Origin: Trichodesmium sp002260545
GTDB lineage: Bacteria > Cyanobacteriota > Cyanobacteriia > Cyanobacteriales > Microcoleaceae
Assembly (NCBI RefSeq): GCF_050016015.1
Contig: NZ_JBNHEQ010000268.1
Location: 1-64,000, forward strand
DNA: 64,000 nucleotides
Reading direction: 5' to 3'
Shown: positions 19,535 to 28,452 of the stretch, piece by piece
Numbering within the stretch: position 1 is the first letter of the stretch
Layout of the letters: the number at the start of each line of letters is the position of its first letter
Translations under genes and position numbers: made by a program
The notes under the pieces: generated by a model
Told to the model about the DNA's origin: nothing
The model's database searches: none
Seen by the model: the letters and a program-made list of their open reading frames with translations, nothing else

Positions 19535-20716
19535 ATGAAAAAGAAAGTTTGTTTAACTACTTTAGAATTTCCACCTGATGTTGGTGGAGTTGCTGAGTCA
19601 GTTTACCGCATTGCTCGAATGTTAGTAGAGTTGGATTATGAAGTTCATGTTGCTGTTTTTCATGCTAATAAAAGAAAGAAAAATATCCAACGTTCTAGTC
19701 GTCAAACTATTGAACAAGATGGCATCTCAGTTCATCGTTTAAAAGCAGCAGTTCGGACGACAGAACTGTATTCACCTAGCGTAATGATTATGGATTATCG
19801 GAGTGAAATATATTTTCAACTTAAACAGCTCCATCAACAGTTTAATTTTGACTTACTTCATTCCTTTTTTATTAAAGAAACAGGTTTTTTAACAACATTA
19901 TTAGCTCTGGAAAATGACCTACCAGTAATTAATAGTATTCGTGGTAGTGACCTCCACAAACATATTTTTGCGCCCGAACAACACGCCCAGTTATCTTGGA
20001 CTTTGGAGAAGGCATCTTGGCTAACTTTTGTAAGTGAAGATTTATTCAAACGTGCTAAAATTTTAGTATCTAATATAGAGGAAAAATCCTCAGTTTTTTG
20101 GAATTCTATTCAACCAGTAGATTTTGATAATTTTCCTACTCCAGAACTGGTAAAAAATTTCCGAGGAATGGTTATTGGTTCCGTAGGTAGGTTTCGGGAT
20201 AAAAAAGGATTAGAATATCTCCTTGATGCTTGCTCTCAACTAACTAAAGAAAATGTTGAATTAACATTACTATTAGTAGGTAATTTTGTAGCGCGGGAAC
20301 AAGAATATTGGCAACAAGAACTCCAGAACAGCGGTATTGCCGATCGCATAATTGTCACAGGAATGTTAAGTCGTTCTGAGGCGATGACATATTTACCTCA
20401 GATGGATGTTTTTATGATTCCTTCTCTAAATGATGGTTGCCCTAATGCTATGTTAGAAGCAATGTTAGCTAGTCGAGCTATAGTAGGATCTAATGTTGAT
20501 GCCATTGGGGAAATTTTGACAGATGGTGTTGATGCTTTAGTTGTTAACCCAGGTTCGAGTGAAGAGTTAGCTGTTGCTTTGCGCAAGTTAGAGCGATCGC
20601 CTCAGTTACGGCAGCAGTTAGGTAAAGCTGCTAAAGAAAAAGCGTTACGAGAACTAGCTCCTGAAGTTGAACAACAGAATTGGGCTAAAGTCTATGAGCG
20701 AGTGTTGCTGAGTTGA
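19535..20716 (+). CDS. GT4-family glycosyltransferase
   Basis: A 393-residue GT-B retaining glycosyltransferase of family 4. The N-terminus FPPDVGGVAESVYRIARML is the usual acceptor-binding glycine loop. VGSVGRFRDKKGLEYLLDA-like sequence (around 208) starts the donor domain. MIPSLNDGCPNAMLEAMLA carries the family's donor-site Glu pair region, and GEILTDGVDALVV follows. There is no signal or membrane segment. With the upstream MurG-like gene and pseudogene it forms a small glycan cluster, though 670 bp separates it, so it probably has its own promoter. Confidence 0.93.
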   Translation: MKKKVCLTTLEFPPDVGGVAESVYRIARMLVELDYEVHVAVFHANKRKKNIQRSSRQTIEQDGISVHRLKAAVRTTELYSPSVMIMDYRSEIYFQLKQLHQQFNFDLLHSFFIKETGFLTTLLALENDLPVINSIRGSDLHKHIFAPEQHAQLSWTLEKASWLTFVSEDLFKRAKILVSNIEEKSSVFWNSIQPVDFDNFPTPELVKNFRGMVIGSVGRFRDKKGLEYLLDACSQLTKENVELTLLLVGNFVAREQEYWQQELQNSGIADRIIVTGMLSRSEAMTYLPQMDVFMIPSLNDGCPNAMLEAMLASRAIVGSNVDAIGEILTDGVDALVVNPGSSEELAVALRKLERSPQLRQQLGKAAKEKALRELAPEVEQQNWAKVYERVLLS

Positions 20717-21089
20717 GATAAGTAATCGCCTCTAAAAATTGACTAACTGTAAAATGGCTTTAAACCCAGTAGTAGCAAGGAAAATACCTGAAATAACTGA
20801 AATCTGGATATATCAAGAAAATGGTGATTCGTACAGAGAGTTATTTCTGTTTTTTTAGATTGGTTGACTGAAAGCATAAATGTATCTGCCTCTTAATAAA
20901 GGGAGTTTAGGTTATATTTGAGTTTAAAAATTGTGTAAGTCTCACTATTTCGGTGGCCTAATGCTAGATACTGTAAAATTTTATGAAATTCGCTGATCAG
21001 AGGTTAATGTACTGGTAGTTTATAATAAATGCTGTGGGTAGTGGAGAAACAATAAAGACTATCTACTACTAAATTATTGAGGATAAACG
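20717..21089. other. Intergenic region upstream of the Bell/NACHT pair
   Basis: Should carry the promoter of the pair. TATAAT at about 21021-21026 is a plausible -10 but I see no good -35. GAGGATAAACG before 21090 is the ribosome-binding site. Nothing else seen. Confidence 0.4.
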
Positions 21090-21467
21090 ATGGAACCTAT
21101 TTCTCTTATTTTTGCTGCATTGGTTGCTGGAGCAGCGAAAGCTGCTGGTGATGCAGCTCCAGATGCTTATAATGGCTTGAAGGCTTTGATCAAACGTAAA
21201 TTTGAGAGCCAGGGTAAATCAGATTCAGTTGCTATTCTGGATAAGTACGAGAAAAAGCCCGAAAAGACGAAACCTCTTTTAGAAGATGAATTAATTGAGG
21301 CTGGAGCTGATAAAGACGAAGAAATTATCAAGCTAGCTCAAAAGTTACTAGAACAATTAAATCCTCAAGAAGCAGCAGAGGGAAAGTTTAATATTCAAAT
21401 TTCTGGAGGCCAGGTTCAAGGCTTGACACAGCAAAATACTGGAAATATAACTCAGAACTTCAATTAA
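21090..21467 (+). CDS. Bell-like effector with C-terminal amyloid motif
   Basis: 125 residues. Residues 1-35 (MEPISLIFAALVAGAAKAAG then DAYNGLKALIKRKF) have the hydrophobic Ala/Gly-rich helix and following amphipathic helix of Bell domains, bacterial relatives of fungal HeLo pore-forming cell-death domains. A charged helical linker follows (40-98). The C-terminus, 104-124, starts ISGGQVQGL and ends TQNF. It matches residues 11-31 of the next gene's product at 13 of 21 positions. Known bacterial amyloid signalling pairs place the motif at the effector's C-terminus and at the NLR's N-terminus, as here. 17 bp separate the stop from the next start, so the two are co-transcribed. The Bell call rests on pattern memory; the shared motif is directly seen. 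Confidence 0.75.
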   Translation: MEPISLIFAALVAGAAKAAGDAAPDAYNGLKALIKRKFESQGKSDSVAILDKYEKKPEKTKPLLEDELIEAGADKDEEIIKLAQKLLEQLNPQEAAEGKFNIQISGGQVQGLTQQNTGNITQNFN

Positions 21468-21484
21468 TAAAAATAGCTTAAAAA

Positions 21485-22666
21485 ATGACTTTTAATAATG
21501 TCAATGGTGTTGAGATATCTGGAGGGAAGGTTCAGGGGTTTATCCAAGAAGCTCATGGAACTGTTACTCAAAACTTCATTACCCAACTATCTGGATTAGT
21601 TGGGAAACAAGTATCTCTGACAGAAAAGAACTTGACTCGTGAGCAAAACCGACAGAGGACAGTCTTGCTCAGTAAAGTCAAGGACTCCTGGATAAAAGGG
21701 GTTTTAGAAAAATCATTGTATACCGAGGCAATGATTGAACTTGGTCTAGAAGAGCGATCAGATTTAGTAGAACGTCCGTTTATTGGTTTTGAGGAACTAT
21801 CTGAAGAATCTAGAGAGAGTTTGCCTCCGGGAGTAGGAGCAACTGAGTTCTTTGAGCAAATAGGAGACGGACGAACTCTATTAATTTTGGGGGAGCCTGG
21901 TTCGGGTAAAACTATTACCCTCCTAAAACTGGCAGAGAATTTGATCACTTGTGCTGAAGAAAATGTAAATCGGTTAATTCCAGTTGTATTTAACTTATCT
22001 TCTTGGAGACTTAGGCAACAAACGATAGCAGATTGGCTCTTGGAGGAACTTTTGAGCAAGTATCAAGTTTCCAAGGCTGTTGGTAAAGATTGGGTGGAAC
22101 AGCAAAAACTGATACTGTTACTGGATGGTTTGGACGAGGTAAAGGCTCAAGATCGGGAAGCTTGTGTCCAAGCTATCAATAAATTTATGGAAGATCATGG
22201 ACAAACTGAGGTAGTAGTATGTAGCCGTATTGCAGAATATGAAGCTCTCTCTACCCATTTGCGATTGCGAGGTTCAATTTTTATTCGCTCTCTGACACCT
22301 GAGCAGATTAACAAATATTTGAACAAGACTGGTGAGCAATTGCAAGCAGTAAAAACTTTACTTCAGGAAGACAGCGCACTTCAAGAGCTAGCAAAATCTC
22401 CCCTGACACTTAGCGTAATGACTTTAGCTTATCAAGGCAAGAAGGTTGAAGAGCTGCCTCAGACTGGTTCGGTGCAAGAACGCCGTCAACATCTATTCGA
22501 TTCTTATATTAAGCGGATGTTCCACCAGGAAAAAGTTGGTAAGCCTAGAGAATATCAATCTCCATATCAGAATTTTCAAACCATATTGTGGTTAACTTGG
22601 TTGGCGCAACGTATGACTAAGGAATCACAAACTGTATTTCTCATTGAAAATTTACAGCCTAGATAG
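21485..22666 (+). CDS. NACHT NTPase with N-terminal amyloid motif (open part)
   Basis: The open first 393 residues of an NLR-like STAND protein. Residues 11-31 (ISGGKVQGF to TQNF) are the amyloid-like motif shared with the preceding effector. A helical stretch follows (40-125), then the NACHT domain: Walker A GEPGSGKT at 136-143, Walker B LILLLDGLDEV at 209-219, a sensor-1-like EVVVCSRIAEYEAL near 235, and the winged-helix-side LAKSPLTLSVM. In such systems a ligand would release the NTPase to oligomerise, and the motif would template amyloid in the effector. The reading frame ends at a TAG at 22664. Homologous sequence continues in frame beyond it, so this product would lack its sensor/membrane half. 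Confidence 0.85.
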   Translation: MTFNNVNGVEISGGKVQGFIQEAHGTVTQNFITQLSGLVGKQVSLTEKNLTREQNRQRTVLLSKVKDSWIKGVLEKSLYTEAMIELGLEERSDLVERPFIGFEELSEESRESLPPGVGATEFFEQIGDGRTLLILGEPGSGKTITLLKLAENLITCAEENVNRLIPVVFNLSSWRLRQQTIADWLLEELLSKYQVSKAVGKDWVEQQKLILLLDGLDEVKAQDREACVQAINKFMEDHGQTEVVVCSRIAEYEALSTHLRLRGSIFIRSLTPEQINKYLNKTGEQLQAVKTLLQEDSALQELAKSPLTLSVMTLAYQGKKVEELPQTGSVQERRQHLFDSYIKRMFHQEKVGKPREYQSPYQNFQTILWLTWLAQRMTKESQTVFLIENLQPR

Positions 22667-23755
22667 TTGAAAACAAATGTACAAAAATTACTCTATGTAC
22701 TTGCTGTTCCGCTATTTATATTTTTGGCTTTCGGGGCACTCAATTTTGTCGGCTTTCCAATCATAAAAAACTATTATTATGAACTTGAAAAAATGGGGTA
22801 CTTATCTAATAGCCTAATTGATTCAGTAAAAAACCCTTATTTTTCATTTTTAATGATGATACTTTATTATTTTCTTTCCTCTTTTATAATGGCATGAAAA
22901 CTAATAATTGAAAAGCCATTTTTCCTATGTGAATGGGTTAAGAAGATCGCAAATATTAACTGCTTAAAAAAGATTTTTTTTGTTAAATATCTTGCTCCTT
23001 TAGGAGACTTACTTAAATTATATTACAACCTTTTGATGTATAACTATTTCGAGCCAAACATAGAGCCTATTGAAGCTGTCAAATGGTCATTGAGTAGCGC
23101 AGTAAAAACATTAAGAAGGAATTTTATATCGTTGTTGATTCTCGGAGTTATTTCAGCTATTATATATATAATCATCGGTATAATTGTTATTGGGGTAACC
23201 GCATATTTTAATCAGACAGACCTTTTTGGCCTTTTATTAGGGGTGTTGGGCGTATTGATAGGTGGCTTAATTTCCTGTTTATTTTTCGTGATACTTTTCG
23301 GTCCTGAGCTTTTTATTTTAGGTGGTATTAGTGTAGAAACATCTGTAGAAAAGACAACCTTTCCCAATCAAGGAATTTGGAAGTCAGCAAAAAATATTTT
23401 TGTTCTTAGTCTTTTAGGAGTTTTTTTTGGGGTTGCTTACAGCATTTCGATGACATGGCATTTTTTGATGCCTGTAGGAAGCGAGCAAGAGCCAACCTTG
23501 AGTATGGCAGAACTCTCATTCTGGACATACATGATACTAACAATGGCTATACCCTTTGCATTTCTGGCTGGTGGAGCTTGCATTAAGCACTTTGTTTTGC
23601 GGATTATCCTATATCGTAATCGGTATATACCCTGGAACTATGCTTCTTTCCTTGATTATGCCTCTGAGCGTATTTTTCTGAGAAAAGTGGGTGGCAGTTA
23701 CATCTTTATTCACCGGATGTTGCAGGAACATTTCGCACGCATGAATTCAGTTTAG
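21485..23755 (+). pseudogene. Full-length NACHT gene broken by two in-frame stops
   Basis: Read straight through, the frame gives one 756-codon gene. The stops are TAG at 22664-22666 (after ENLQPR) and TGA at 22895-22897 (after SFIMA). Both fit single changes from TGG: the first sits where this family usually has a Trp after the QP motif. The part after 22667 codes for membrane helices (LYVLAVPLFIFLAFGAL; FISLLILGVISAIIYIIIGI; LLGVLGVLIGGLISCLFF), a PIEAVKWSL motif and the family-typical end SERIFLRKVGGSYIFIHRML. There is no frameshift. Either the gene is newly dead in this strain or the stops are assembly errors. Regular read-through is less likely. Confidence 0.8.
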
Positions 23756-23890
23756 ATAGATTTGGTTGAAATACCCAAAATTGAGATTCCATAAATATTG
23801 GAAAGAATATGGAGTAACTCAGATGTTTTTAAGAATCTCCGATCAAGATGCAGCTTTTTGTAGGATTCTTTTTTCAAAGTAGTATAACTA

Positions 23891-24928
23891 TCAAAAATAA
23901 ACATCTTTTCTCAATGCTTTAGCCAACTCATCATTATTCTCTCGCAAACCTTCATAGAAAAATAACACCTCTCCATTAATACCTACAGAACGGTTATAGG
24001 CGATCGCTTCCAACAAATAATCCACACTAATACGATAAGAGCCAACTTTGATTAAAATTCCTGGAAATACTTTGCTCAACTTACTTCTAGTAAACTGTTG
24101 CCTTACTAACTGTTGCGCAATAGTTTTGTAACTAGAAAAGTCACGACGATAAAGTTGAGGATGAATAATATCAACAATTTCTCGGTTGATCCAAGTAGGA
24201 TAGTCTTGGAGATATTCATTGAAACTCCACTTATAAAAACTAGGTGCCATTGAAACCAAAATATTAGGTTTAACTGCTTTAACTTCTCTGTATAAACGAG
24301 CCAAAAAATCTGTCAGAATATCCGCTCGCCATTTTAACCACTTCTGATTTTTATGGTTTTGGGGAGGGTAACAAGAAAACTGCTGACGATAACGTGCCAT
24401 AGTTTTCCCATCATAACCACCTTCTGAGGGAAATGCTGGCATTCGATCATCTCCCTGAATACCATCAATGTCATAATTTCTCACAACTTCCAAAACCAGA
24501 GCGAGCAAAAAATTCTGCACCTCTTCATCCAAAGCATTCATCCACTCAAAACCATTTTTCACCAATAAATTCCCTCTACAGTCCGTAGCTCTCCATTCCG
24601 GTTTTTTGCTCAGTAGCAACCCTCCATTTTGTTTATAAGAACTAACAAACCCATATTCAAACCAAGGAATAACCTTCATACCCACTCGCTTTGCTTCTGT
24701 GATGACCTCTGCTAGAGGATCGCGACCTTGGTATAGAGGATCTATCTCTCGACCGAAAGTTTTTCTCATTAGTTGACTAGGGTAGAGAGTAAATGCTTTA
24801 TTCCAAACCACAGGAAATACAACATTAAATCCTGTTTCGACCAGAAAATTCATTGCTTCAGCAATTTTATCTCTAGAATAGAGAATTTTACTATCAACAT
24901 TTGTCAGCCAGATACCTCGCAATTCCAT
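23891..24928 (-). CDS. GHL10 family glycosyl hydrolase
   Basis: 345 residues of the glycosyl-hydrolase-like 10 (DUF187) family, a TIM-barrel group. MELRGIWLTNVDSKIL opens the barrel, FPVVWNKAFTLYPS and VIPWFEYGF are its conserved strands, NYDIDGIQGDDRMPAF holds the acidic pair expected in the active cleft, and IHPQLYRRD is typical. It has no signal peptide, whereas many relatives are exported. It may act on peptidoglycan-like or sheath glycans. It stands alone, converging with the NACHT gene. Confidence 0.88.
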   Translation of the reverse strand: MELRGIWLTNVDSKILYSRDKIAEAMNFLVETGFNVVFPVVWNKAFTLYPSQLMRKTFGREIDPLYQGRDPLAEVITEAKRVGMKVIPWFEYGFVSSYKQNGGLLLSKKPEWRATDCRGNLLVKNGFEWMNALDEEVQNFLLALVLEVVRNYDIDGIQGDDRMPAFPSEGGYDGKTMARYRQQFSCYPPQNHKNQKWLKWRADILTDFLARLYREVKAVKPNILVSMAPSFYKWSFNEYLQDYPTWINREIVDIIHPQLYRRDFSSYKTIAQQLVRQQFTRSKLSKVFPGILIKVGSYRISVDYLLEAIAYNRSVGINGEVLFFYEGLRENNDELAKALRKDVYF

Positions 24929-25337
24929 AATTATCTAAAATGATTGATTATTTTGTTGTCAAAAAGCTTTTCCGTTTGTCATACTCTGCAAGCGAAGTGG
25001 ATATTATTCGATCGCAAAAGCTAAATTTTTTAATGAAAATTTAATAATTTGATTTTGGCCTAGATACTCTATAATTAAAGTAACAGTTTTTAATACAAAA
25101 GTTCACAGTTAAGACCCTCTTATCCAAGTAAATTGCTGATGATTCACAGATGCCAATTCAATGTACAATGGTATGAGACATCATCCAAAATCTGCTTCAT
25201 GGTTACTTCTTAATTATTCTTAACGTAAATTTTCATCTATTCATTCTAAGGTATTCAAATAGGCAATTTAATTTCTAAGTTTCTGTAGGAATTGATACGG
25301 CCAATTGTATAGTTTAGTATCAGTAAGGGAATTTAAC
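24929..25337. other. Region upstream of ho1
   Basis: No gene seen. TTTGAT (about 25049) and TATAAT (25070-25075), with spacing near 16, form a possible promoter about 260 bp before ho1. AAGGGAA at about 25325 is the ribosome-binding site. Confidence 0.35.
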
Positions 25338-26057
25338 ATGAGTGTAAACCTAGCAACTCAATTGCGTGAAGGAACCAAAAAAGCTCACACAAACGCAGAA
25401 AATGTAGGTTTTGTCAAGTGTTTTTTAAAAGGAGTTGTAGAAAAGACTTCCTACCGGACTTTAGTTAAGAATCTTTACTTTGTTTATTCTGCAATGGAAG
25501 AAGAGATGCAACGCCACCAGGAACATCCAATCATTTCCAAGGTTTACTTTCCAGAACTAAACCGTAAGCAAAGCTTAGAGCAAGACCTAAAATTTTATTA
25601 TGGTGCTGGTTGGCGCGAGCAAGTTGCTCCTTCTGATGCTGGTCAAGCTTATGTACAGAGAATTAGGGAAATCTCTGAAAAAGAACCAGAATTGTTAGTA
25701 GCTCATTCCTATACTCGTTACTTGGGAGATTTGTCTGGCGGTCAAATTCTCAAGAAAATTGCTCAGAGAGGTATGAATTTAACTGATGGAGAAGGTACTG
25801 CTTTCTATGAATTCCCAGAAATTTCAGATGAGAAAGCATTCAAGAATAACTATCGTCAGGCAATGAATGATTTACCCATCGATCAAGCAACAGCAGATAG
25901 AATGGTTGATGAGGCGAACGCTGCTTTTGGCATGAACATGAAAATGTTCAATGAATTAGAGGGTAATTTGATTAAGGCCATCGGTGTGTTACTGTTTAAT
26001 ACCTTAACAAGAAAGCGCAGCACTGGTAGTACAGAGTTGGCTACTGTGGCTGAATAA
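25338..26057 (+). CDS. ho1: Heme oxygenase
   Basis: 239 residues. I choose MSVNLATQLREG at 25338 because AAGGGAA precedes it and homologues start there; a longer frame opens at 25305. It cleaves heme to biliverdin, CO and iron with ferredoxin, the first step of phycobilin synthesis. The proximal heme ligand is His17 in TKKAHTNAE. The distal helix is YLGDLSGGQILK near 132-143. VKCFLKGVV and the C-terminal INDLP-like block are also conserved. It is full length. No other bilin gene is next to it. Confidence 0.96.
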   Translation: MSVNLATQLREGTKKAHTNAENVGFVKCFLKGVVEKTSYRTLVKNLYFVYSAMEEEMQRHQEHPIISKVYFPELNRKQSLEQDLKFYYGAGWREQVAPSDAGQAYVQRIREISEKEPELLVAHSYTRYLGDLSGGQILKKIAQRGMNLTDGEGTAFYEFPEISDEKAFKNNYRQAMNDLPIDQATADRMVDEANAAFGMNMKMFNELEGNLIKAIGVLLFNTLTRKRSTGSTELATVAE

Positions 26058-26118
26058 ATAATGCTTAATTAATTAATATTGCCTTCTCAGGAGACACTAC
26101 AGTTTTAAGTTGTCTTTG

Positions 26119-26170
26119 AAATCCTGGGGGTTTGATGGCTGAGATTGCAGTCACCAAGTCTCCAGGATTT
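26119..26170 (+). terminator. Hairpin downstream of ho1, possible terminator
   Basis: AAATCCTGG (26119-26127) pairs with CCAGGATTT (26162-26170), and an inner TGGCTG / CAGTCA stem can also form. No long T run follows, so a Rho-independent role is uncertain. Confidence 0.4.
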
Positions 26171-26395
26171 GACGTTTGAAGAGTTTAGGGTAGAGATATA
26201 GCGCTACGTCCAAATCAAAAGATAAAAGTTCAATAATTAATAATTGATTGTTAATTGTTAATTGCTGAAATTAGACCTCTCCGGAAAAGAGGGAGTAGGG
26301 AGTATTAATTTGAGAAACAGGGAGTGGAAAATAAGAAAAACAACTGTACCTCAATAATTTGAGAAACGCTATATATCTAAACTGTGTGACAACTA

Positions 26396-26529
26396 ATATC
26401 AAGTCTCATTAATTAGCCATAATAAAAATGTTATTCATCTCTAAGGGAGAATATTTTTGAAGTTTTTCCCTGCTCCCTACTCCCTACTCCCTAAATTTTT
26501 TATTGTGGTTATTCAAAGAGACATGATAT
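26396..26529. repeat. MITE-like element, family C
   Basis: The ends ATATCAAGTCTC and GAGACATGATAT are inverted repeats matching at 11 of 12. The interior carries a CTCCCTA heptamer run. Confidence 0.6.
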
Positions 26530-26560
26530 AAGCGTTGATTTGGCGATAATTGCTGTAGAA

Positions 26561-26605
26561 GTTAAACTTATAAAGTAACAATAGAAAAAATAGGATAGTT
26601 TTAAT
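26561..26605 (+). promoter_or_regulatory. Conserved upstream block of the fused regulator
   Basis: 45 bp directly before the ATG that match 28453-28497, before the single-copy regulator, at 42 positions. It includes GTTAAACTTATAAAGTAA (TATAAA as a possible -10) and the ribosome-binding AGGATAG. Confidence 0.5.
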
Positions 26606-28003
26606 ATGGAATCTCAGAAGATTCTTGTGGTGGATGATGACCCAGCAATTAGAAACTTAGTTCATCGCTATTTAAGTCAACAAAACTATCAAGTAGAGTC
26701 TGCAGAAGATGGTGCAACAGCTTTAGTTTTGTTTAAAGAATTTCAACCAGACTTAGTTGTCTTAGATATGGATTTACCAGACACTAATGGTTTTCAGCTT
26801 TGTCAGGAAATGAAAAGCTATAATGATGTTTTTGTACTGATGTTGAGGAATTTAGATGATGAAACAACCACATATAAGATTGATTACTTCTGTGCTCACG
26901 ATTATCTCAGAAAACCATTTGCTTTAGTAGAACTTGGTGCTCGTATTAGAGCAAATTTGAACCGTCAAAGACCAGATCCTCCAAAAAAATCAGAGCAACT
27001 CATATTCGGGGATTTAGTAATAGATTCTACTACTAGAGAAGCGAAATTTCAGAATAAAATTATTCCTCTAACTCATATACAATTTAATTTATTATCTTGT
27101 ATGGCTAGTAAACCTGGCTATGCTTGGAAACGCTCCGAATTGTACAATAAAGTCTGGGATAGTGAATGGGTGGGAGACCTAAAGTGTTCTGATGTACACG
27201 TTGGTCAGATTCGCAAAAAGCTTAGAGAATCTGGCTGTGATTTTGAGTATATAACAACTGTTTGGAAAGTAGGTTATAAGTTTATGGAATCTCAGAAGAT
27301 TCTTGTGGTGGATGATGACCCAGCAATTAGAAACTTAGTTCATCGCTATTTAAGTCAACAAAACTATCAAGTAGAGTCTGCAGAAGATGGTGCAACAGCT
27401 TTAGTTTTGTTTAAAGAATTTCAACCAGACTTAGTTATCTTAGATAATGATTTACCAGACACTACTGGTTTTCAGCTTTATGACGAAATGAAAAGTTATA
27501 ATGAAATGAACAGTTATAATTATGTTTTTGGACTGATAATGGTAAGTTTAGATCACAGACCGGGCTATGGTTGGATTGGTCCCGATTATATCACAAAACC
27601 ATTTAGTTTAGTAGAAATTGGTGCTCGTATTAGAGCAAATTTGAACCGTCAAAGACCAGATCCTCGAAAAAAATTAGAGCAACTCATATTCGGGGATTTA
27701 TTCATAGATTCTACTACTAAAGAAGCGAAATTTCAGAATAAAATTATTCCTCTAACTCATATAGAATTTAATTTATTATTTTTTATGGCTAGTAAACCAG
27801 GCTATGCTTGGAAACGGTCTCAGTTGTGCAATAAAATCTGGGGTAGTGACTGGGTGGGAGACCCAAAGTGTATTAGTGTACACGTCGATCAGATTCGCAA
27901 AAAGCTTAGAGAATCTGGCTGTGATTTTGAGTATATAACAACTGTTTGGAAAGTAGGTTATAAGTTTGAAGCTCCAGTAGAAAATGATTCTCTAGAGGAG
28001 TAA
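26606..28003 (+). CDS. Double-length OmpR-type response regulator (tandem fusion)
   Basis: 465 residues made of two complete regulators joined without linker. Unit 1 is residues 1-226, unit 2 is 227-465, and each begins MESQKILVVDDDPAIRNL. Each unit has a receiver and an OmpR winged helix (IPLTHIQFNLL, then VHVGQIRKKL or VHVDQIRKKL, then TTVWKVGYKF). Only unit 2 keeps the tail EAPVENDSLEE. Both receivers keep the phospho-Asp (VVLDMDLPD; VILDNDLPD) and the Lys (RKPF; TKPF). Unit 1 has RNL where the switch Thr belongs, and unit 2 has an inserted NEMNSYN-like stretch and a degenerate alpha4 region. A fixed two-domain protein could bind DNA like a dimer. No histidine kinase is nearby. Confidence 0.9.
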   Translation: MESQKILVVDDDPAIRNLVHRYLSQQNYQVESAEDGATALVLFKEFQPDLVVLDMDLPDTNGFQLCQEMKSYNDVFVLMLRNLDDETTTYKIDYFCAHDYLRKPFALVELGARIRANLNRQRPDPPKKSEQLIFGDLVIDSTTREAKFQNKIIPLTHIQFNLLSCMASKPGYAWKRSELYNKVWDSEWVGDLKCSDVHVGQIRKKLRESGCDFEYITTVWKVGYKFMESQKILVVDDDPAIRNLVHRYLSQQNYQVESAEDGATALVLFKEFQPDLVILDNDLPDTTGFQLYDEMKSYNEMNSYNYVFGLIMVSLDHRPGYGWIGPDYITKPFSLVEIGARIRANLNRQRPDPRKKLEQLIFGDLFIDSTTKEAKFQNKIIPLTHIEFNLLFFMASKPGYAWKRSQLCNKIWGSDWVGDPKCISVHVDQIRKKLRESGCDFEYITTVWKVGYKFEAPVENDSLEE

Positions 28004-28173
28004 GTAATTCTAATTTTGCCTGATAATTTTTATAAAAATTTGCTCCTCTTATTGTTTGAATCATCTGGACACGCTCACTCGATCAATACTTCAAAAAAAT
28101 GCTGATATTGCTGTTGATATTTGTGTATTTTATAACTAATAAAAGTAACTAATAAAAAGCTTGAATTTGACTA

Positions 28174-28345
28174 ATATAGAATCCGGGTAATTAATTATCG
28201 TATCGCGCTAGAATTCAGGACTCAGGAGTCAGGAGTCAGGAGAAAGAAAGCATTTGAATAGCATGAATTTTTAAATTCGTATTCAATAGAACATCTCTAA
28301 GTTGAGGAAGTAATTTTGCGATTACCGTATAACCGGATTTGATAT
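28174..28345. repeat. MITE-like element, family C
   Basis: Bounded by ATATAGAATCCGGGT and AACCGGATTTGATAT, imperfect inverted repeats. The interior has GGAGTCA repeats. Confidence 0.55.
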
Positions 28346-28452
28346 AATACGTAATTGTTTATTCAATTATGACCACTATGATTTTTTCCTGAGTCCTATA
28401 CAGGCAAATGGCCATTCCCCTAAAGGGTGATTTTGCGATAATTACCCTAGCA

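Larger units (their letters stand above)
26058..26605. other. Intergenic region before the response-regulator locus
   Basis: No gene seen. It holds the hairpin at 26119-26170, the TTGAGAAACGCTATA block at about 26311-26376, a family C element at 26396-26529 (ends ATATCAAGTCTC / GAGACATGATAT) and a CTCCCTA heptamer run near 26471-26493. Confidence 0.6.

Noticed and set aside
22664..22897. Programmed stop-codon read-through or a reassigned code in the NACHT gene
   Set aside because: Two different stops (TAG and TGA), no conserved context or structure seen, and normal TGG/stop use elsewhere in the window; mutation is simpler.
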